From NCBI GenBank assembly GCA_022360735.1, contig JAKSCF010000510.1:1-20162 (forward strand): a stretch of DNA of 20,162 nt. The letters run 5' to 3'. Positions 1 through 8,854 of this stretch are shown piece by piece. The notes beneath the pieces are model-generated. The model saw only the letters and a program-made list of their open reading frames with translations. It was not told the origin of the DNA and did no database searches. The position numbers and the translations under genes are program-made. Origin of the DNA: Clostridia bacterium (GTDB taxonomy: Bacteria; Bacillota_A; Clostridia; Peptostreptococcales; JAAYPU01). Numbering within the stretch: the stretch's first letter is position 1; each line of letters opens with the position of its first letter.

Positions 1-53
1 AAATTTTCATTAAGTTTTATTTTGTAAAGATTTTCTTTTGAAAATCCTCCTAA

Positions 54-81
54 ATTATTCATTATTAATTATTCATTATTA
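54..81. repeat. 14-bp AT-only-like tandem repeat, two copies
   Basis: The unit ATTATTCATTATTA occurs twice in direct succession (54-67 and 68-81), downstream of the substrate-binding-protein gene and its terminator. It is low-complexity intergenic sequence. I see no terminal inverted repeats or target duplication that would make it a mobile element. Confidence 0.6.
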
Positions 82-108
82 ATTGTCCTACCTTTAATAG
101 AATATAAA

Positions 109-128
109 AGGGGACTTATTAGCCCCCT
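109..128 (-). terminator. Rho-independent terminator of the substrate-binding-protein gene
   Basis: On the minus strand the sequence AGGGGGCT, a 4-nt loop and AGTCCCCT form an 8-bp stem with one mismatch, followed by TTTTATATT. It lies about 16 nt after the stop codon at 145, so it probably ends that transcript. This means no permease or ATPase gene is co-transcribed downstream of it. Confidence 0.75.
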
Positions 129-144
129 GAAAGTTTTGAATGGA

Positions 145-1740
145 TTACTCTGCTCTATAAGTATCATAGAAAAATACTACATTAGGATATGCAGGATTTC
201 CTACATGTCCTTCAAAAGAAGCATTTCGTACCCAAACGTTAACCTTATCGTATTGGAATATCGCCGGAGCTTCCTCTATAATGATTTCTTGTGCTTGTAT
301 AAATAAATCTTTAGCTTCTTCAATATTATCTGCACTTTTTTGATCTGCCTCTTGTATTAAAGTATCCACTTGGGCATTGCTGTAGTATCCTAAATTAAAC
401 AATGGCTCTTCTTCTGAGTGATATAAGTTATATAACCAGCTTACAGGACTTGGATAATCAGGCCACCAGTACATAACCAGCATGTCTTGTCTTCCTTCAG
501 GTGCACCTTTAGCCATTTCCCATTGGCTGTCCCAAGGCATGCCTCTTATTTCTAATTCAACACCTATCTTAGCAAGCTCAGATTTGTACAATTCAGCTGT
601 TTTCTTTTCTTCTTCATCACCTGACATATAAGTATACAGAAATGAAAATCCGCCGTCTGCATAGCCGGCTTCTGCTAACAATTCCTTTGCTTTATCTAAA
701 TCATGTGTATATTGATTTAGATCGGCTCCATGTCCCCATAAACCTTCCGGAATAGGTCCTCTTCCTTGTTTTGCATAGCCGCCCATAACGTATTCTACAA
801 CATCGTCATAAGGGAACGCATAAGATAATGCTTGTCTAACTGTTTTGTTGTCTAATGGTGCCTTTTGTGTATTAAAGTATGATGCTACATTTATAAATGA
901 ATTTTCTAAGTCGATTGCTACATTTTCATTATCTTTGATGGCCTCAACATCTTCATAAGGAAGATTGATGGTCACATCGGCTTCTCCCTTTTCAATCATT
1001 TGTCTTCTTGAAGAAGTTTCCGTCACTTTTTTAATCACGACTTTATCGAAGTGATTGCCTTCCCAGCCCTTCCAATACTCTTCATATTTTGTTAGTATTA
1101 CTTCGTCTCCCGGCACTTGACTTTGAAGCATGTACGGACCTGTTCCGCATTCTCTTCCTTCGCTAAACCAATCACTGTCATCGGAAGTTACAGAAGTTGG
1201 TGAGTAAATAAAAGCAGCATATCCTGTAGACGCAATCAAGTCCATTGGTGCAGGATAATTTAATACAAACTCTACTGTATAGTCATCTTTTACATTGATT
1301 TCTTTAACAGCCATCCAAATATAGGAAGCCCCTTTGTTGATTCTTATGGTTCTGTCAATGGAGTATTTAACGGCTTCTGCATTTAGATCTGTCCCATCAT
1401 GAAACTTTACACCTTCTCTAATTTTGAATGTCCAAACCATGCTGTCATCAGACTTGCTATAAGATTCTGCAAGAACAGGAATGATCTCATCATTGACCGC
1501 ATCGTATCTTAATAGTGTCTCATATATATTGTTTAATACAATAATCCCGTTTGAAAACATGACAGCCGGATCCCAATCCAATATAGGCTCACTATTGGAT
1601 GCATAGTAAGCAATACTTGGTTGATCGGGTTCTTCTGTTCCTCCATCATTCCCATTGCCGCCACAGCCTGATAAGCCAAGACTTAAGACTAAGCTTATCA
1701 CGAGTAAAAGCATTAAGCTCTTTTTAATATGTATTTTCAT
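145..1740 (-). CDS. ABC transporter substrate-binding lipoprotein, family 5 (DppA/OppA type)
   Basis: This 531-residue protein is the extracellular binding component of a peptide/nickel-type ABC importer. It begins with a lipoprotein signal: two lysines (6-7), a hydrophobic stretch (9-23) and the lipobox LSGC with the lipidated cysteine at residue 26, followed by a Gly/Asn/Asp-rich linker. The rest matches the SBP_bac_5 fold, with typical stretches such as the one around 'WTFKIREGVKFHDG' and the C-terminal domain full of aromatic residues. The length is normal for the family. The start is supported by a strong GGGAGGAG site 8-9 nt upstream. No permease or ATPase gene is adjacent: upstream is a PucR-type regulator and downstream is a terminator. 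The ligand cannot be read from sequence; dipeptides, oligopeptides, nickel chelates and other small solutes are all possible. Confidence 0.93.
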   Translation of the reverse strand: MKIHIKKSLMLLLVISLVLSLGLSGCGGNGNDGGTEEPDQPSIAYYASNSEPILDWDPAVMFSNGIIVLNNIYETLLRYDAVNDEIIPVLAESYSKSDDSMVWTFKIREGVKFHDGTDLNAEAVKYSIDRTIRINKGASYIWMAVKEINVKDDYTVEFVLNYPAPMDLIASTGYAAFIYSPTSVTSDDSDWFSEGRECGTGPYMLQSQVPGDEVILTKYEEYWKGWEGNHFDKVVIKKVTETSSRRQMIEKGEADVTINLPYEDVEAIKDNENVAIDLENSFINVASYFNTQKAPLDNKTVRQALSYAFPYDDVVEYVMGGYAKQGRGPIPEGLWGHGADLNQYTHDLDKAKELLAEAGYADGGFSFLYTYMSGDEEEKKTAELYKSELAKIGVELEIRGMPWDSQWEMAKGAPEGRQDMLVMYWWPDYPSPVSWLYNLYHSEEEPLFNLGYYSNAQVDTLIQEADQKSADNIEEAKDLFIQAQEIIIEEAPAIFQYDKVNVWVRNASFEGHVGNPAYPNVVFFYDTYRAE

Positions 1741-2094
1741 TTTTTTTCTCCTCCCTAATAATTTAGTGCGTTAAAGTGATAATAGTATCCTTATAATTAT
1801 ACTACAAATCCCTTTAAACTTCTATGCACCGGCTTTTATAAAAAATACAAAAATACTGAGTTATCTTTAAATAATTTTAAAAATAAACCAAAAAAATGTT
1901 TTTGCAATCCCAAAATCTAAGGCTTCTGGCATTAATTTCCTATATGCCCTAAAATCGAGCCTCTTCTCACAAGTTGAGAATCACATATCTTTTATGGTTA
2001 TTAATATGCATATTTATACAGTTATTTCCAGATATCCGCATTATTTATTCAATTTTTATACACATTATAATCCATCATATTTCTAAATACTTAT
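1741..2094. other. 354-bp intergenic region between the PucR-type gene and the lipoprotein gene
   Basis: This AT-rich stretch has no credible coding sequence. It should hold the promoter of the lipoprotein gene and the end of the regulator transcript. The only clear structure is the small inverted repeat at 1964-1980. A TATAAT-like hexamer on the minus strand near 1796-1801 lacks a good -35 partner, so I do not call a promoter. I see no -24/-12 element and no strong terminator after the regulator gene, so read-through from it is possible. Confidence 0.5.
1964..1980. promoter_or_regulatory. Inverted repeat TTCTCA-N5-TGAGAA, possible operator
   Basis: A perfect 6-bp inverted repeat with a 5-nt spacer lies about 225 bp upstream of the substrate-binding-protein start and 115 bp downstream of the PucR-type gene. 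It has no following T-run, so it is not a typical terminator. A role as a binding site, for example for the neighbouring PucR-type regulator, is only a guess. Confidence 0.3.
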
Positions 2095-3270
2095 CTACTT
2101 AACTATAATATTTTCCATTTTTTTAATTTTCATGGCTATAGATAATTGCTCATAGAATTCAATATTTTTATTGTCCATTTCAAGGATGCTTTTAATTTTG
2201 GAAATTCGATATCGAATGGTATTTTCATGCTGGAACATATATTGAGCCGTTTTCTTTAGGTCGCCGTCATTCTCAATATATACTTCTGCTGTTTTTAATA
2301 GTTCGGTACTATTTCGTTTATCGTAACTTAACAGTTTATTTAAAATTTCAACGCTGAATGTAGTTAACGCATCGGATTCTTTTAATAAATGCAGTACTCT
2401 ATATATACCCAGTTCTTTATATTGTAGAATTTTTTGATTCAATATATCTACGAAGCTTGAAGCCATTATGGCTTCATTAATGGATTGATTCATCTCAAAG
2501 ATATGATCATGAATTTGACTAACGCCTACACGAATATTAGATAAGGTTTCTGTTTCTATTGAATCAACGATGTTATTTATTTGGAGATTTTGATCTTGGT
2601 TCGATGTATATAAAACCAAAATGCCGTCTTTATATTTTACGGCTTTATTGTTTTCGGTTTTATTTATGTCTTCAATAAATGGATTCATTGAATAAGAAAT
2701 ATTATCTCCCGTAATATATATACCTCTATGCTTTTCTTTAAAGTTTTTATTCAAGCCAAAAGACAACTTTTTTATCTCTTTTTGATTACTGCTGCTGCGT
2801 ATATTATCAATCATTTGGCTGAACAGATTTTGTTCTCTCTTGAGATAAATGCTTTCTGTTATTTCACTGATAATATCTGCATAAGGCACTTGGAAGCTTA
2901 TAAATATGACAGGATATTCATGCTCATTAGCATATGCCTCAGCCTTTGGGGGAAGCTTGTCAATACATACGTCACAAATTAGCAGACCACTGGAATGATG
3001 TTCATTATACAGCTTTATGGTTTGAAAGATAATCTCGTCTTTGTTTTCTTTTAGAGAAAAAAAGCTTGTAATAAAAAAATCTCCCGGCTCAGATTCAAAT
3101 GGAATGCATTTTTTCCAGTTATTATTTGAGGTGCTTTCAAACTCCGGGCATTCTGATACACTGACGCGATGAATTAATCGATTCAGTCCTTTGTCTCCTG
3201 CAGCTACTTTTGACACTTTTAATGCATTTAATTTTAAAGCCTCTTCAACTGTTATTGGCATTTCACTCAT
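2095..3270 (-). CDS. PucR-family transcriptional regulator
   Basis: This 391-residue protein has the two-part layout of PucR/CdaR-like regulators. Residues about 5-130 match the PucR N-terminal ligand-sensing domain (opening MPITVEEALKL). The last 75 residues or so hold the PucR-type helix-turn-helix, with a recognition-helix region around 337-360 that includes the characteristic HENTIRYRI. Such proteins control purine, allantoin, amino-acid or sugar-acid use, usually as activators of adjacent genes. The gene points towards the lipoprotein gene, so it could regulate uptake of that protein's ligand (inference from position only). Two in-frame ATGs lie close together (MSEMPI). The first has GAGG 7 nt upstream and the second has AAAGG at similar spacing, so the exact start is uncertain by three codons. 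Confidence 0.88.
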   Translation of the reverse strand: MSEMPITVEEALKLNALKVSKVAAGDKGLNRLIHRVSVSECPEFESTSNNNWKKCIPFESEPGDFFITSFFSLKENKDEIIFQTIKLYNEHHSSGLLICDVCIDKLPPKAEAYANEHEYPVIFISFQVPYADIISEITESIYLKREQNLFSQMIDNIRSSSNQKEIKKLSFGLNKNFKEKHRGIYITGDNISYSMNPFIEDINKTENNKAVKYKDGILVLYTSNQDQNLQINNIVDSIETETLSNIRVGVSQIHDHIFEMNQSINEAIMASSFVDILNQKILQYKELGIYRVLHLLKESDALTTFSVEILNKLLSYDKRNSTELLKTAEVYIENDGDLKKTAQYMFQHENTIRYRISKIKSILEMDNKNIEFYEQLSIAMKIKKMENIIVK

Positions 3271-3349
3271 CCTTTATCCTCTTTATCTCTTATGCTATTA
3301 ATATTTTATCAGAAATCCTGCATAGACTAAAAGGTTGTCGTCCTCTAAA

Positions 3350-4036
3350 TTAAATAATCTCAAAAATTCTAAAGCCTATTAATATAATTGCCAAATCGGC
3401 ACATATATGGACAAACCAGCTGTTCAAAAAAGTATTCGGTTTATCATCTAAGTAATTAAAGATCGTACCGCCTATAAATAAACCCGTACACGCCAATAAA
3501 AATACCTGCCAAGAGAACCAATTTTGAAAGTTTGCTATGTGATAAACAGAAAAAGCTAATGAACTCACTATATATGCCCACTTTTTAAATCCCAATTTTT
3601 TTAAATTTAAAAAAATAAATCCTCTAAAAAATGCTTCCTCCAGCAAAGAATTGATAAAAGTAATATATAATCCATAATAAATGATGTTTTGTTTATTGAT
3701 TTTATACTTATTCTCAAATTCATGAATTAAGGTATCTATATCTATATACTGCTTTACGGTGATATAAGCCATAGCAATTATTATTATTACCAGAACACCA
3801 AATATGAGACTTACTTTTAAGTCGTTTATTTTTCTTACATTATATATGGACTCTTTAAAAAAATTATAATCCGCTTTACGAATGTATAAAAAAGGACCGC
3901 ATGTAAACAAGATCAGCTTAATAACTATCTTAGCATTATAGCTTAAGGTTAAAACCTGATCACAGAGGTATAGTAAAGCAACTGTCAATATCGTTATAAA
4001 AATAATAGTTATGCCCATTGCATTTTGATGTTTCAT
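3350..4036 (-). CDS. CPBP-family intramembrane glutamic-type endopeptidase (Abi/CAAX-like)
   Basis: This 228-residue polytopic membrane protein has about seven hydrophobic segments. It carries all three CPBP (Rce1/Abi) motifs: EEAFFRG with E133, E134 and R138, FSVYH with H166, and HICAD with H210 and D214. These are the expected catalytic and structural residues of intramembrane proteases of this family, so the protein looks active. Known roles include prenyl-protein processing, bacteriocin self-immunity and regulation. Nothing nearby encodes a CAAX-type or bacteriocin substrate, so the target is unknown. The start is backed by AAGGAG 9 nt upstream. The gene sits between the YeiH-like and PucR-like genes on the same strand, with gaps of about 140 and 80 bp. 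Confidence 0.88.
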   Translation of the reverse strand: MKHQNAMGITIIFITILTVALLYLCDQVLTLSYNAKIVIKLILFTCGPFLYIRKADYNFFKESIYNVRKINDLKVSLIFGVLVIIIIAMAYITVKQYIDIDTLIHEFENKYKINKQNIIYYGLYITFINSLLEEAFFRGFIFLNLKKLGFKKWAYIVSSLAFSVYHIANFQNWFSWQVFLLACTGLFIGGTIFNYLDDKPNTFLNSWFVHICADLAIILIGFRIFEII

Positions 4037-4178
4037 TTTATCCTACTCCTTAAATATCTAACCTGATTCTGATTTTGTTATCTTTCTTCGTTTATTTTAC
4101 TTCATTTAATACGATTTATAAAGTACTGTGTTTATTTAGAATAAAGAAACTCAACTCAATTCATTTAATCTATATAGC

Positions 4179-5165
4179 CTATAGGAAATTCACGATAATA
4201 CCTAAGCTTATACCTGAAAATACTGCAAACAGTATCATTCCCAGTACAAAAGCTTTCGCTCCTTTTTTTATTATACTGTTAAAGTTAACCATTAGTCCCA
4301 TTGCGGTCATAGACATTAATATGAATAATGAGCTGCTTTTCATTAGAATATGCGTTACGTTTGCAGGGATCAATCCTAAAGAGTTAACAGCTCCTGCCAG
4401 AATAAAGTACAAAACATACATAGGAAATTTTGCTTTCTTGTTATGGGTACTTTTACTGCGAAAAAAGCAGCTCAGCACGATGGTAACAGGAACGAGCATC
4501 AGCACTCTTGCCATTTTTACAAAAGTCCCTATCTCTCCGGCTTTATCTCCTAATGCAAAGGCTGCCGCAAGAGCATGTGCAACCCCATGAAGCGACAACC
4601 CTGACCAAGCTCCAAATTGTATAGGCGTGAGATTGGGACCGGTTGCAGCGATACCTGAATAAATCATTACCCCAATAGCACCTAAAAGACTTACAACAGA
4701 CACAGCAATGACTGCATCTTCATCATCAGCTTCTATAGATGGTGCTATAGCGACAACTGCAGAAGCCCCACATATACTCGATCCTACACCAATTAATGCA
4801 GAAAGCTTTTTGTTAATTTTAAATATCCTGCCTAATAAAAGGGCTCCTACCAGTATTAATGGGACATAGCCAAGAACCATGGAAAGAACTCTGGGCCCAA
4901 GTTTCAATATCGTATGGATATCCATCTTAAACCCTAAAAGAACAATACCTACTTTAAGCAGCGTCTTTAGAGAAAGTTGAACACCCTCTCTTAACCCCTC
5001 TTTCGTCCCCACTGTATTGTTGTAAATCATGCCTATAATAATAGCAATGGTAAGGGCTTCAAGGTTAATATAACCTTTGATCAGCTCATTCAAAACCATA
5101 GACAATAAGGAAATACAGAATACAAAAATAAGTCCCGGAAAATATACTTCAATTTTCTTCATCAT
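4179..5165 (-). CDS. yeiH: YeiH-family (UPF0324) putative sulfate-export-type membrane transporter
   Basis: This protein of about 328 residues has around ten hydrophobic segments and the conserved UPF0324 pattern: an N-terminal 'LEALTIAIIIGMIYNN', a central 'IGVGSSICGASAVVAIAP' with the small-residue/Cys signature, and 'WSGLSLHGVAHALAAA'. Family members are annotated as putative sulfate exporters, but biochemical proof is thin and the substrate here is open. An in-frame GTG at 5174 lies inside the ribosome binding site (AAAGGTGA), so I start at the ATG at 5165, 6 nt after AGGTG; the adjacent ATG at 5162 is also possible. A candidate -10 with an overlapping dyad lies just upstream (5183-5200). 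The gene follows the operon terminator at 5332-5364 and is probably a separate unit. Confidence 0.85.
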   Translation of the reverse strand: MMKKIEVYFPGLIFVFCISLLSMVLNELIKGYINLEALTIAIIIGMIYNNTVGTKEGLREGVQLSLKTLLKVGIVLLGFKMDIHTILKLGPRVLSMVLGYVPLILVGALLLGRIFKINKKLSALIGVGSSICGASAVVAIAPSIEADDEDAVIAVSVVSLLGAIGVMIYSGIAATGPNLTPIQFGAWSGLSLHGVAHALAAAFALGDKAGEIGTFVKMARVLMLVPVTIVLSCFFRSKSTHNKKAKFPMYVLYFILAGAVNSLGLIPANVTHILMKSSSLFILMSMTAMGLMVNFNSIIKKGAKAFVLGMILFAVFSGISLGIIVNFL

Positions 5166-5182
5166 ATAAATCACCTTTTTTA

Positions 5183-5200
5183 GTATAACGGTTATTATAC
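5183..5200 (-). promoter_or_regulatory. Candidate promoter -10 and overlapping dyad upstream of yeiH
   Basis: On the minus strand a perfect TATAAT (5194-5199) sits about 28 bp before the yeiH start. It lies inside the dyad GTATAA-N6-TTATAC. No good -35 hexamer is found at 16-18 bp, so this could be an activator-dependent or repressed promoter with the dyad acting as operator. Confidence 0.35.
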
Positions 5201-5331
5201 CTTATTTATTCATTAAGCGAAATTATAAAAATAAATTCTCTAAAATTTTAATATCCTGCTGTAATTCCAAAGTCAATGGACAAGCAAGCTCCCGTAGAGT
5301 CAATTATAATCTTAATTTTTCCCGTAAAATG

Positions 5332-5364
5332 AAAAGCTTCACTATGATGAATAGTAAAGCTTTT
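5332..5364 (-). terminator. Hairpin terminator at the end of the 14-gene operon
   Basis: The two 14-nt arms AAAAGCTTTACTAT and ATAGTGAAGCTTTT (minus strand) enclose a 5-nt loop with one non-Watson-Crick position, followed by CATTTTAC. It lies 35 bp after the lipA stop codon. The A/T ends of the stem also give a T-run on the plus strand, so it may work in both directions. Between it and yeiH I see no gene. Confidence 0.7.
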
Positions 5365-5398
5365 ATTTTTAATATAATTATTTATGGATAGATCAAAG

Positions 5399-6265
5399 TT
5401 AAACTATATCCTTCTTCATTTGCTGCATACCTTCATAAGCTTTGTAAGAACTCCTTACTAACGGACCGGCAGCTACATATTTGAAACCCATTTTTAAAGC
5501 TTTATTTTTTAGCGCATCAAACTTTTCAATTGGAATATATTCTTTAAGCTGTACGTGCTCTTTTGAAGGCTGTAAGTATTGTCCTATGGTTAAAATATCA
5601 CAATTAATCTTACGAAGGTCTTTCATTACTTGAATAACTTCTTCCTCATTTTCTCCAAACCCAAGCATAATGCCTGATTTTGTATAAATGTTATGATCCA
5701 TTACCTTTACCTGTCCCAATAATTCTAATGACCTTTCAAATATTGCTTCAGGTCTCACCAATGAATACATAGAAGGTACTGTTTCAACATTATGGTTTAA
5801 GATATGGGGTTTAGATTCAATGATTGTCTGTAAAGCATTCCAATCGCCTTGTAAGTCTGGAATCAACAGCTCTATTGTTGAATCAGGATTGAATTTTCTA
5901 ATCTCTCTAACAGTTTCAGCATAGTGGTGAGCACCACCATCCTCTAAATCATCCCTTGTCACAGACGTTACTACAATGTGTTTTAATCCCAGCTGTTGAC
6001 TTGCCGTTGCAACATGATTCGGTTCTTTTGGGTCTAATGGGTTGGGAAAGCTGGTTTTCACTGCACAAAATCTACATGCCCTTGTACACTTATCTCCCAT
6101 AATCATGAAAGTAGCCGTTTTATTTTCAAAGCACTTGCCTATGTTAGCACAATTTGCACTTTCGCATACCGTATTAAGTTTAAGCACTCTGAGGATCTTT
6201 TCCATTTCCCTTAAGGATTCTTCATCAGGTGCTTTCATTTTTAGCCATTCTGGTCTGGACTGCAT
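5399..6265 (-). CDS. lipA: Lipoyl synthase (radical SAM)
   Basis: LipA inserts two sulfur atoms into octanoyl groups already bound to lipoyl domains, giving the lipoyl cofactor. Both iron-sulfur cluster motifs are present: the auxiliary-cluster C34-x4-C39-x5-C45 and the radical-SAM C60-x3-C64-x2-C67. The C-terminal RSSY that supplies the conserved serine to the auxiliary cluster is at 271-274. The length of 288 residues is normal. The in-frame GTG at 6274 lies against AGGAG, so the ATG at 6265 (8 nt after AGGAG) is the better start. The gene follows lpdA with a gap of 11 nt and is the last gene of the operon. The obvious client is the lipoyl-domain protein encoded at the operon's head. The octanoyltransferase or lipoate ligase needed before this step is not in the window. 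Confidence 0.97.
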   Translation of the reverse strand: MQSRPEWLKMKAPDEESLREMEKILRVLKLNTVCESANCANIGKCFENKTATFMIMGDKCTRACRFCAVKTSFPNPLDPKEPNHVATASQQLGLKHIVVTSVTRDDLEDGGAHHYAETVREIRKFNPDSTIELLIPDLQGDWNALQTIIESKPHILNHNVETVPSMYSLVRPEAIFERSLELLGQVKVMDHNIYTKSGIMLGFGENEEEVIQVMKDLRKINCDILTIGQYLQPSKEHVQLKEYIPIEKFDALKNKALKMGFKYVAAGPLVRSSYKAYEGMQQMKKDIV

Positions 6266-6276
6266 CCTATTCACTC

Positions 6277-7650
6277 CTAAAATGCATGGACGCTTTCTTT
6301 ATGCACATCATGGCATGCTTCCATAAGAGCTTCAGATAATGTTGGATGAGGGTGAATGACATCACCGACTTGTTTGGCAGTAAGTTTAAGATGTACAGCC
6401 AAAGACAGTTCGGTTAACAAATCAGTTGCGTGTGCACCTACTATACTTGCACCAATAATAACATCCTTATTGTCCGTTATGACTTTTACAAATCCTTGTG
6501 TTTTTCCAGCAACCAAAGCTTTTCCTATCCCGATCATTTTAAACTTTCCTACCTTTATGTCTATCCCTTTTGATTGCGCCTCTTTCTCTGTTAATCCAAC
6601 AGATGCAACCTCTGGATCGGTATAAACACATCGGGGAACGGCCTTATAATTTACTGTAGACTTATTTTTACCCAGTGCATTTTCTACAGCTACCACACCT
6701 TCTTTTGAGGCCACATGCGCTAAGAAAGGTGTATTAATAATATCACCTATTGCATAAATACCCTCTATACTCGTTTCCATGTTGTCGTTAACTTTTATTT
6801 TTCCTTTTTCAACTTCCAGTCCTAATTCTTCTACACCTATATTGCTGATATTTGCTTTTCTACCTATTGCCACCAACATTAACTCAGCAGTTATGTTTTC
6901 TCCGGAACTTAGTGTTGCAGTAACTTCATCTGTAACATGGACTTTTTCTACTTTTGTCCCAGTAAAGCATTCAATTCCTTCAGATTGAAATTGTTTTTTC
7001 AGCTCATTTGCCGTATCAATATCTTCATTGGGTAAAAGTTGATCGATCATTTCTATGATTGTAACTTTTGTACCCATTTTTTGGTAGTATTGTCCAAACT
7101 CACAGCCAATAACACCGCCACCGACAATAATCATAGATTTAGGAATTTCATCTAAAAATAAAGCTTCATCACTGGTAATAACTTTTTCTCCATCATAAGG
7201 AAATAGGTCCGGCACAATAGGATTTGATCCTGTTGCTAAAATAATTTTATCCGCTTCTATTATATCTACCTCTCCATTTGGCTTTATTATTTGTATCGAA
7301 TTTTTTCCGGTAAGTTTACCATACCCTTCAATAACTTTTACACCATTTTTCTTTAATAAGAAGCCTATTCCTTTTACTAGCTGTCCACTTATTTGCACTT
7401 TTCTTTTATTGATACGGTCAATATCTGCACTAATATCTCCAGAAATATTAATACCATAATTCTTTGATTGTTCTACAATTTTATAGACATCCGTAGAGGT
7501 TAATAATGCTTTTGTAGGGATACAACCAATATTCAAGCATGTTCCTCCAAGTTTTTTTTGTTCGATTAATATTGTTTCTGCTCCAAGCTGAGCTGCTTTT
7601 ATTGCCGCTACATATCCACCTGGACCACCGCCGATTACTGCTATCTTCAT
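6277..7650 (-). CDS. lpdA: Dihydrolipoamide dehydrogenase (E3)
   Basis: This 457-residue FAD- and NAD-dependent enzyme reoxidises the dihydrolipoyl group of the E2 lipoyl domain. The N-terminal FAD-binding GGGPGG is at 7-12. The redox disulfide motif GGTCLNIGCIP has C38 and C43. A second Rossmann motif, 'GGGVIGCEFG', binds NAD. The FAD-contact motif 'YAIGDI' and the C-terminal catalytic HPHPT (433-437) are present. Unlike some acetoin-system E3 proteins, it has no N-terminal lipoyl domain. The start has AGGAG 7 nt upstream. It lies 23 bp after the glycerol-dehydrogenase-like gene and just before lipA. It is far from the E1 and E2 genes but in the same direction, so it is probably the dedicated E3 of this complex. 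Confidence 0.97.
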   Translation of the reverse strand: MKIAVIGGGPGGYVAAIKAAQLGAETILIEQKKLGGTCLNIGCIPTKALLTSTDVYKIVEQSKNYGINISGDISADIDRINKRKVQISGQLVKGIGFLLKKNGVKVIEGYGKLTGKNSIQIIKPNGEVDIIEADKIILATGSNPIVPDLFPYDGEKVITSDEALFLDEIPKSMIIVGGGVIGCEFGQYYQKMGTKVTIIEMIDQLLPNEDIDTANELKKQFQSEGIECFTGTKVEKVHVTDEVTATLSSGENITAELMLVAIGRKANISNIGVEELGLEVEKGKIKVNDNMETSIEGIYAIGDIINTPFLAHVASKEGVVAVENALGKNKSTVNYKAVPRCVYTDPEVASVGLTEKEAQSKGIDIKVGKFKMIGIGKALVAGKTQGFVKVITDNKDVIIGASIVGAHATDLLTELSLAVHLKLTAKQVGDVIHPHPTLSEALMEACHDVHKESVHAF

Positions 7651-7673
7651 GTCAAATCTCCTAACTCTATATT

Positions 7674-8786
7674 TTAATAAGTTTTACCAAATACATCAGC
7701 AATTCTAATATATTCTACAACCTCTTTCTTGCTCAAACATCCTTTTTGGTTTTCCATTAAAAAAGATTGTTGTACACCTTCCGCTACTTGATACAATTGA
7801 TCATCAAGTACATTTTCCAATCCAATTTGGGAAAGCGTGACAGGCAAATCTAATTCTTTACATAAATTAATGTATTCTTTTATCTCCTCTAATGGACTGC
7901 ATTCAGCAATTAAGTGTACTAAAACCCCAAAGGAAACAATTTCACCATGCTGATATTTTTTACATTCCGGTATTATTTCTAAGGCATCATAAAGTGCATG
8001 CGGAAGACATCCACCACCATTTTCTCCACCTACACCACTCATAAGCGCATTTACTTCAATAATTTTTTCCAATGCCGGTGCAACGACTCCATTCTTATTT
8101 GCTATAATGGCCTGCTTGCCATATTCTTTGATTAAACTGTATATACGTTCTGATATACAAAGTGCCATTTCACTTACGCCGCTCATGGATGCATTTATTC
8201 CCGGTTTTTGATATGTGGTCCGAGCTTCAAAATAGGTTGCTAAAGCATCGCCCATTCCTGCTTTTAAGAATTTAACCGGTGCTTTTGCAACGATTTCCGT
8301 ATCTACAATGATTAAATCAGGGCATTTAGGTAAGAAGACCCATTCCTCTACTTCTCCTTTGGAAGTATACTTTATGGCTAAACCCGTAGAGGGAGCATCT
8401 GTGGCCACAATAGTTGGAATAATGACTATAGGCAGGTTTAAATTGTCACATACTATTTTTGCTGTATCGGTTGCTCGCCCTCCACCTGCCGCAAAAACTA
8501 GGTTATACCCTTTTTCTTCGACGATATCCTGAATTCTATATATTTCATCATCGCAACACAATCCATTAAATATTTCAAAGTCAACCTTGACGTCACTATC
8601 TTTATAGGAGCTTAAAATTTTATCTTTTATTAATTCAGTTACGATTTTATCTGCAATCACTAAAATTTTATCTCCTAAAAATTCCGTATGAAGAGATACT
8701 TGTGATAAAGCATTCCTTGCCTGAACAAATTTATTGGGAAATTTTGCTGCTTTAGTTTTATAGGCATCAGGTGCAACTAAACTCAT
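7674..8786 (-). CDS. Iron/zinc-containing alcohol dehydrogenase, glycerol-dehydrogenase (GldA) family
   Basis: This 370-residue protein has the GldA-type fold: an N-terminal NAD-binding part with the GGGRATD glycine motif (101-107) and a helical C-terminal metal domain. The three metal ligands are visible: D180 in GMGDALATYFEA, H263 in CLPHALYDAL and H280 in YQHGEIVSFG. Family members oxidise glycerol and other vicinal diols, or reduce hydroxyketones, with NAD(H). Here it probably interconverts a diol or amino-alcohol intermediate of the pathway with a ketone, but the substrate is not readable from sequence. AAAGGAGA precedes the start. It lies after the second phosphotriesterase-like gene, separated by a 170-bp gap with a hairpin, and 23 bp before lpdA. 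Confidence 0.9.
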   Translation of the reverse strand: MSLVAPDAYKTKAAKFPNKFVQARNALSQVSLHTEFLGDKILVIADKIVTELIKDKILSSYKDSDVKVDFEIFNGLCCDDEIYRIQDIVEEKGYNLVFAAGGGRATDTAKIVCDNLNLPIVIIPTIVATDAPSTGLAIKYTSKGEVEEWVFLPKCPDLIIVDTEIVAKAPVKFLKAGMGDALATYFEARTTYQKPGINASMSGVSEMALCISERIYSLIKEYGKQAIIANKNGVVAPALEKIIEVNALMSGVGGENGGGCLPHALYDALEIIPECKKYQHGEIVSFGVLVHLIAECSPLEEIKEYINLCKELDLPVTLSQIGLENVLDDQLYQVAEGVQQSFLMENQKGCLSKKEVVEYIRIADVFGKTY

Positions 8787-8854
8787 AAAATTCTCCTTTC
8801 ACTTTTTTACTGGCAACTCCATTTAGCTGTAACGATTATTTAAAAAATCAAATT

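Noticed and set aside
54..81. CRISPR repeat or insertion-sequence end
   Set aside because: There are only two adjacent AT-rich units without spacers, terminal inverted repeats or a transposase gene.
1741..2094. A small gene or riboswitch in the gap upstream of the lipoprotein gene
   Set aside because: No frame with a ribosome binding site is visible, and I cannot fold a known riboswitch core from the sequence. Only a short inverted repeat stands out.
4075..4590. 171-codon plus-strand open frame overlapping yeiH
   Set aside because: It lies antisense to the clearly conserved YeiH coding sequence, has no ribosome binding site and encodes no recognisable domain. It is a shadow frame.
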